37,791 nt of DNA from Agromyces tardus (GTDB lineage Bacteria > Actinomycetota > Actinomycetes > Actinomycetales > Microbacteriaceae): NCBI RefSeq assembly GCF_003710805.1, contig NZ_RHHB01000032.1:1-37791 (forward strand), read 5' to 3'. Shown here in pieces: positions 33,269 through 37,791 of this stretch. Numbering within the stretch: position 1 is the first letter of the stretch; each line of letters begins with the position of its first letter. A program made the position numbers and the translations under genes. Under the pieces are notes generated by a model. That model was not told the DNA's origin. It was given only the letters and a program-made list of their open reading frames with translations, and did no database searches.

Positions 33269-34925
33269 GCACCTCCACGACGGCCGGGGCCTCGCCGAGG
33301 AGGGGCGCCGGCGCGATCGGCCCCGTGGCGTCCGGGTCGGGGGGCTCGAGCGGCAACGGCGAGACCACCGCGGCGAGGTCGTCGATGCGCGGGATCGTGA
33401 GGCGGAACACCGTTCCCCGGCCCTCCCTCGACCAGACCTCGAGTGCGCCGCGGTGCGCGACCGCGTCCTCGAGCGCGATCGCGAGGCCCAGTCCCGTGCC
33501 GCCGATGGTGCGCGTGCGGCTGGGGTCGGCGCGCCAGAACCGGTCGAACACGCGCGCCGCGTCCTCGTCGGACATGCCCAGCCCGTAGTCGCGCACCGAC
33601 AGCGCGATCGCGGTGGCGTTGCTGTCGACCGAGACCACGATCGGTCGGCCCTCGCCGTGCTCGATCGCGTTGCCCAGCAGGTTGCGCACGATGCGGCGGA
33701 TGCGGCGGGGGTCGACGTCGGCGTCGAGGTGCCCGCCGGGCGCGTCCAGCCGCAACTCGCTCCCGTGCTCGCGCGCGAGCTCGTGCATCGACTCGACGGC
33801 GTCGCCCGCGAGGTGCACGAGGTTGGTCGGCTCGGTCTCGAGCTCGACCGAGCCGGCGTCGTACCGGCTGATCTCGAGCAGGTCGGCGAGGAGGGTCTCG
33901 AACCGGTCGGTCTGCGTCCGCAGCAGTTCGACCGTGCGCGACGTCGGCGGCTGGAAGTCCTCCCGCTGCCCGTAGAGCACGTCGCCCGCGAGGCGGATGG
34001 TCGTGAGGGGCGTGCGGAGCTCGTGCGAGACATCCGACACGAAGCGCTGCTGCATGACCGAGAGCTCCGCCAGCTCGCGGATGCGGGCCTGCAGGCTGTC
34101 GGCCATGCCGTTGAAGGATGCCGCGAGGGTCGCGAGCTCGTCCTCGCCCTTCGACGGCATGCGCACGCCGAGGTCGCCCGCCGCGAGCCGGCGGCTCGTC
34201 GCGGCGGCGGTGCGGATCGGCTCGATCACCCAGCGCACGACGACGAGGGTGATGACGCCGAGCATCGCGATGAGCACGATCGCCCCGATCACCCCCGTGA
34301 GCTGCATGAGCGCGAGGGTCTGGGCGGCATCCGCGAGGTCGTAGCCGATGTACAGCTCGTACCGGCCCGCGGCGGGCACGACGAGGTCGGACCCGACGAC
34401 GATGCCGGGCACGGTCTCGCCGTCGTCGTTGACCATCTCGATCGACTGCCAGAACTGCTTGCCGGGGTTCTCCTGCACGCGCTCGCGGAGCTCGGGCGTG
34501 ATGCGGCCGCCGAGGTTGCGGCTCAGGCGATCGGCGGGGGCGAGCGTGATGGTCTCCGATCCGGGCTCGCGGAAGAGCGCGAGGTCCGCGCTGCCCGAGA
34601 CGCCGGTGACCGTCGCGATCGCGGAGTTGGTGACGGCCTGCACGGCGGCGCGGTCGGCGGCATCCGACGAATCGAGGATCGCCTGGGCCGACGTCGTGGC
34701 CGTCGACGACGATGCGAGCACCTGGTCGAGCTGCGTCTGGAACAGGTTCGAGGCGACGGTGAACGAGATCGTGAAGCCGATCATGAGGATGGCGAGTCCC
34801 GACAGCCCAAGGGTGATCGCGACGGTGCGGAACTGCAGCGAGCGGCGCCAGAGCGAGGCGAGGCGGCGGGGGGCCTCGCGCATGCCGGTGAGGGCTCGGA
34901 GCACCGGTCGGGTCGCCTCCGACAT
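33258..34925 (-). CDS. mtrB: Sensor histidine kinase MtrB
   Basis: The 555-residue kinase has two membrane helices (about 34-60 and 207-232) flanking an extracytoplasmic sensor domain, a HAMP domain (about 232-285), the H-box FVSDVSHELRTPLTT with His301, and an ATPase domain (NLLGNAIEHG; DYGLGMSDEDAARVFDRFWR; GGTGLGLAIA). It phosphorylates MtrA and controls cell-wall metabolism and division. It is 9 bases downstream of mtrA and overlaps lpqB, so the three genes form one operon. Confidence 0.97.
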   Translation of the reverse strand: MSEATRPVLRALTGMREAPRRLASLWRRSLQFRTVAITLGLSGLAILMIGFTISFTVASNLFQTQLDQVLASSSTATTSAQAILDSSDAADRAAVQAVTNSAIATVTGVSGSADLALFREPGSETITLAPADRLSRNLGGRITPELRERVQENPGKQFWQSIEMVNDDGETVPGIVVGSDLVVPAAGRYELYIGYDLADAAQTLALMQLTGVIGAIVLIAMLGVITLVVVRWVIEPIRTAAATSRRLAAGDLGVRMPSKGEDELATLAASFNGMADSLQARIRELAELSVMQQRFVSDVSHELRTPLTTIRLAGDVLYGQREDFQPPTSRTVELLRTQTDRFETLLADLLEISRYDAGSVELETEPTNLVHLAGDAVESMHELAREHGSELRLDAPGGHLDADVDPRRIRRIVRNLLGNAIEHGEGRPIVVSVDSNATAIALSVRDYGLGMSDEDAARVFDRFWRADPSRTRTIGGTGLGLAIALEDAVAHRGALEVWSREGRGTVFRLTIPRIDDLAAVVSPLPLEPPDPDATGPIAPAPLLGEAPAVVEVHDA

Positions 34926-34934
34926 GCCGACCGC

Positions 34935-35615
34935 CTAGGTGGTCGCGCCGGCGCGGTAGCCGACGCCGCGCACGGTCATCACGATGCGGGGGTTGTCGGG
35001 GTCGTGCTCGACCTTCGCGCGGAGGCGCTGCACGTGCACGTTCACGAGCCGGGTGTCGGCCTTGTAGTGGTAGCCCCACACCTGCTCGAGGAGCATCTCG
35101 CGGGTGAACACCTGCTGCGGCTTGGTCGCGAGCGTGAGGAGGAGGTCGAACTCGAGCGGGGTGAGGTTGATACGGGTGTCGCCGCGCCGTACCTCGTGGC
35201 CGGCCGCATCGATCGTGAGGTCGCCGATGGCGAGGGTCTCGACCGCGGGCTCGGGCGCCGGACGCAGGCGGGTGCGGATGCGGGCGACGAGCTCCTTGGG
35301 GTTGAACGGCTTCACCATGTAGTCGTCGGCGCCCGACTCGAGTCCCTTGACGACATCGGTCGTGTCGGACTTCGCGGTGAGCATGATGATCGGGGTGCCG
35401 GACTCCGCGCGGATGCGCCCGCACACCTCGATGCCGTCCATGCCCGGGAGCATGAGGTCGAGGAGCACCAGGTCGGGCTTCGTCTCGCGGAATGCGGCGA
35501 CCGCGCTCGCGCCGTCGGCGCAGAATGCGGGGTCGAACCCCTCCGTGCGCAGCACGATGCCGATCATCTCGGCGAGGGCCGTGTCGTCGTCGACGACGAG
35601 TACGCGTGGCGTCAT
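34935..35615 (-). CDS. mtrA: Response regulator MtrA
   Basis: The 226-residue OmpR-type regulator has an N-terminal receiver with acidic DDD pocket near residues 9-11, phosphoacceptor Asp53 (LVLLDLMLPGMDG), Thr and Lys (MLTAKSD, MVKPFNP), and a C-terminal winged helix (INLTPLEFDLLLTLATKPQQVFTREMLLEQVWGY...RLVNVHVQRLRAK). It is the partner of MtrB and in mycobacteria controls dnaA, ripA and other wall and replication genes. GGAGAAACG precedes the ATG. The first gene of the mtrA-mtrB-lpqB operon. Confidence 0.97.
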   Translation of the reverse strand: MTPRVLVVDDDTALAEMIGIVLRTEGFDPAFCADGASAVAAFRETKPDLVLLDLMLPGMDGIEVCGRIRAESGTPIIMLTAKSDTTDVVKGLESGADDYMVKPFNPKELVARIRTRLRPAPEPAVETLAIGDLTIDAAGHEVRRGDTRINLTPLEFDLLLTLATKPQQVFTREMLLEQVWGYHYKADTRLVNVHVQRLRAKVEHDPDNPRIVMTVRGVGYRAGATT

Positions 35616-35854
35616 CCGTTCGTTTCTCCGTCAGTGCCGGCGTGTCGCCGGGCCGGAACCAGTGCACTCAGCGTAGTCGCTCGTACCTCGATGACCGCCG
35701 GGAGCCGCCGGCGGGGCGTGCCGGGCCCGCGCGGGCTCGGCACGCGCGACACGCGCGCGGCTCCCGCGGAGTGCGCCGGTGCGCCCGGTGGACGGCCCGG
35801 TCCTCGCGCCGGCGAACTGTGGCAGCATTGGGAACCATCCGCTGGAGGGAGCGC

Positions 35855-37066
35855 ATGCAGGTGTCCGATCACGACTGGCAGCCGCCTGCAGGCGCTCCGG
35901 GCCCCCGGGCGGATGCCGCGGGCTCCGCGGACTGGCCCCCGCCCGCACCGGCATGGGCACCGCCCCCCGCACCGGCTCCCGTGCCCCCGCCGTCGCCGTC
36001 GGGGTGGGCGCCGCCGCCCGCACCCGCGGGGTGGACGCCGCCGCCGAAGCCGGGCCTGCTCCCCTTGCGCCCGCTCGACTTCGGCACGCTGCTCTGGGCG
36101 CCGTTCCGCACGCTGCGCCGCAACCCCGCCCCCGTGTTCGGCACGGGGCTCGTGGTGCAGCTCGTCACGGCCGTCGCGACGGCCGCGGTGTTCGTGCCCC
36201 TCCTCGTCTGGCTGTTCGGCCGCATGGAGTCGGCGAGCGCCGAGGACCTCGACGCCATCCTCTCGGGCACCGTCGGCTGGCTGATCGTGCTCTCGTTCGT
36301 GCCGATCGCCGTCTCCATCGTCGCCGGCGCATTCCTGCAGGGCGTCATGGTGGTCGAGGTCGCGAGCGGCACGCTCGGCGAACGCCTCACGTTCTCGGCG
36401 CTGTGGCGCCGCGCCGCCCGGCGCATCGGCCCGCTCATCGGGTGGACCCTGCTCGTGGGCGCGATCGTCGGGCTGGTGGTCGCGCTCGTCATGGCGGGCG
36501 TCGTGGCCGCCGCCTTCGTGTCCCCGGAGGCGGCGATCGTGGCGGTGGTCGTCGCGCTCGTCCTGTTCCTCGGCCTCGCGGTGCTCTGGGCGTGGCTGGG
36601 CACGAAGCTCGCCCTCGTGCCGAGCGTCATCGTGCTCGAGCGGGCGGGCGTGGTGCAATCGGTCCGCCGGTCGTGGCGGCTCACCGAGGGGTACTTCTGG
36701 CGCACCTTCGGCATCATCCTGCTCGTGGGGGTGATCGTGGGCACCGCGGCCCAGGTCGTCGTGCAGCCCGTCTCGATCGCCGGCACGGTGCTCGCCGCGA
36801 TCATCGATCCGACCGGTTCCGGCGCGGCGCTGACCATCACCGTCGTCACGACGGTCGTGACGATGGCGCTCTCGATCCTCGTCGGCGCGATCACGTCGGT
36901 CGTGCAGGCGGCGGTCATCGCGGTCGTCTACATCGACCTGCGCATGCGCACCGAGGGGCTCGACCTCCAACTCGAGCGCCACGTCGAGGCGCGCGACGCC
37001 GGGCTCCCCGTGGGCGACCCCTACCTCGACGTCCCGACAGGCGGCCCGGCGCCGACGTGGACCTGA
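35855..37066 (+). CDS. Glycerophosphodiester phosphodiesterase-type membrane domain protein
   Basis: The start is the ATG at 35855, with GGAGG 7-8 bases upstream; the open frame extends further but without a signal. The 403-residue protein has a Pro/Ala/Trp-rich cytoplasmic tail of about 70 residues, then a KPGLLPLRPLDFGTLLWAPFRTLRRNPAPVFG motif and about six membrane helices. It resembles the membrane domain found attached to glycerophosphoryl diester phosphodiesterases, here without the catalytic part. In related genomes it heads an operon with DUF4129, DUF4350, MoxR and DUF58 genes, which fits what follows. Function unknown. Confidence 0.82.
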   Translation: MQVSDHDWQPPAGAPGPRADAAGSADWPPPAPAWAPPPAPAPVPPPSPSGWAPPPAPAGWTPPPKPGLLPLRPLDFGTLLWAPFRTLRRNPAPVFGTGLVVQLVTAVATAAVFVPLLVWLFGRMESASAEDLDAILSGTVGWLIVLSFVPIAVSIVAGAFLQGVMVVEVASGTLGERLTFSALWRRAARRIGPLIGWTLLVGAIVGLVVALVMAGVVAAAFVSPEAAIVAVVVALVLFLGLAVLWAWLGTKLALVPSVIVLERAGVVQSVRRSWRLTEGYFWRTFGIILLVGVIVGTAAQVVVQPVSIAGTVLAAIIDPTGSGAALTITVVTTVVTMALSILVGAITSVVQAAVIAVVYIDLRMRTEGLDLQLERHVEARDAGLPVGDPYLDVPTGGPAPTWT

Positions 37067-37743
37067 GTCTCCTGTCGCGGTTCCAACCGCCGCTCGATCC
37101 CGACGCGCCCGAGGCCCGTCGATGGGTGCTCGACGAGCTCGCGAAGCCCGAGTACCGCGCGGCGGAGCCCACCGCGTTCGACCTCGCCGCACAGGCGGTG
37201 CGCGACTGGATCGCGAGCCTCTTCGACGGCGCGACGGGGCTGCCGGGGGGCGTGCTCGCCCTCATCGTCGTCGTCGTGGTCGTCGTGCTCGTGGTCGTGG
37301 GCCTGCTCGTCTTCGGCGTGCCCCGGCTGCGCCGGCGTGCGACCGCCACCCTGCCGCTCTTCGACGACGGCGACCTCCGCGACGCCGCGACGCTGCGCAG
37401 TGCCGCCGAGGCGGCCGCGGCATCGGACGACTGGACGCTCGCCGTCGAGGAGCGGTTCCGGGCCCTCGTGCGCGGTCTCGTCGAGCGGGAGCTCGTGGCG
37501 GTGCATCCGGGCACCACGGCACACGGCCTCGCGGATGCCGCCGCGCAGCCGTTCCCCGACCGTGCGACCGAGCTCGCCGCGGCCGCCGCCGACTTCGACG
37601 AGGTGCGCTACCTCGCCCACGCCGGCACGGAGTCGGCGTACCGACGCATGACGGAGCTCGATCGCGCACTCGCGGCGGCCCGGCCGGCCGGCGACGAGGC
37701 GGATGCCGCGCTGCCCGCCCCCGTCGCGGGGGCCGACCGATGA
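37057..37743 (+). CDS. DUF4129-type membrane protein
   Basis: The start is a GTG at 37057 overlapping the previous stop by 10 bases. The 228-residue protein has one strong membrane helix (about 68-92, a long Val-rich stretch) and a cytoplasmic C-terminal domain (about 110-215: DWTLAVEERFRALVRGLVERELVAVHPGTTAHGLADAAAQPFP... FDEVRYLAHAGTESAYRRMTELD), the pattern of DUF4129. Such proteins accompany MoxR ATPases and are sometimes linked to transglutaminase-like modules. It is part of an operon, overlapping the next gene by ATGA. Confidence 0.82.
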   Translation: MDLSLLSRFQPPLDPDAPEARRWVLDELAKPEYRAAEPTAFDLAAQAVRDWIASLFDGATGLPGGVLALIVVVVVVVLVVVGLLVFGVPRLRRRATATLPLFDDGDLRDAATLRSAAEAAAASDDWTLAVEERFRALVRGLVERELVAVHPGTTAHGLADAAAQPFPDRATELAAAAADFDEVRYLAHAGTESAYRRMTELDRALAAARPAGDEADAALPAPVAGADR

Positions 37744-37791
37744 CGCCCGCCTCTGCGCCCGAGGCGGTCGCGCCGGTCGCGGCGGTCGCGC
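37740..37791 (+). CDS. Start of a further operon gene (3' partial, perhaps DUF4350)
   Basis: An ATG overlaps the preceding stop (ATGA) and 17 codons are visible before the window ends, rich in Ala, Pro and Val. By gene order in related actinobacteria a DUF4350-type membrane protein is expected, but the visible part cannot confirm it. Confidence 0.6.
   Translation, partial: MTPASAPEAVAPVAAVA

Overview
The window is about 70% GC and reads as an actinobacterial chromosome, most likely Microbacteriaceae (genus not determinable by eye). Supporting this are a fused E2/E1 2-oxoglutarate decarboxylase (kgd), a SigR/RsrA redox sigma system, a WhiB1-type iron-sulfur protein, PdtaS, the mtrA-mtrB-lpqB-comF-hpf-secA block, an Rv3235-family protein and several start codons that look leaderless (TANNNT, six bases, start codon).

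Layout. 1-3582: kgd, cut at its 5' end. 3726-7203 (minus): an MMPL transporter and sigR-rsrA. 7241-10216 (plus): aroA, rsgA, bcp. 10272-14721: a small membrane protein, whiB1, pdtaS, a CpaE-like ATPase and a SAF-domain membrane protein. 14849-15142: a small helix-turn-helix protein. About 15761-24967: an integrated element. 25163-26933: an Rv3235-family protein and a membrane class III cyclase. 26988-35615 (minus): secA, hpf, comF, lpqB, mtrB, mtrA. 35855-end (plus): a glycerophosphodiesterase-type membrane protein, a DUF4129-type protein and the start of a third gene.

The main discovery is the 9.2 kb element. It carries a large serine integrase at its right end, a chain of small genes overlapping at ATGA/GTGA junctions around a RecA-like ATPase, two small DNA-binding proteins, one HK97-type capsid gene with no terminase, portal or protease, and cargo that includes a secreted HNH nuclease with cell-wall-binding repeats. 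Both ends can be read from the sequence. The two junctions align at a constant offset of 9207 bases. Rejoining the element ends gives an attP with perfect 10-bp inverted arms (24949-24958 and 15770-15779), each exactly 8 bases from a shared AG. Rejoining the chromosome ends rebuilds, in frame, the start of the gene now at 15192-15827.

Insertion therefore exchanged 5' ends. The host gene kept its body but gained a start codon and N-terminus from the element, overlapping an element gene. The host gene's old start and TANNNT promoter were left at the right junction, pointing into the integrase gene. Size, integrase class and lone capsid gene resemble the small phiRv1-type prophage-like elements of mycobacteria, so a phage satellite or remnant is the best reading. 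All functions are inferred from motifs; no database search was possible.
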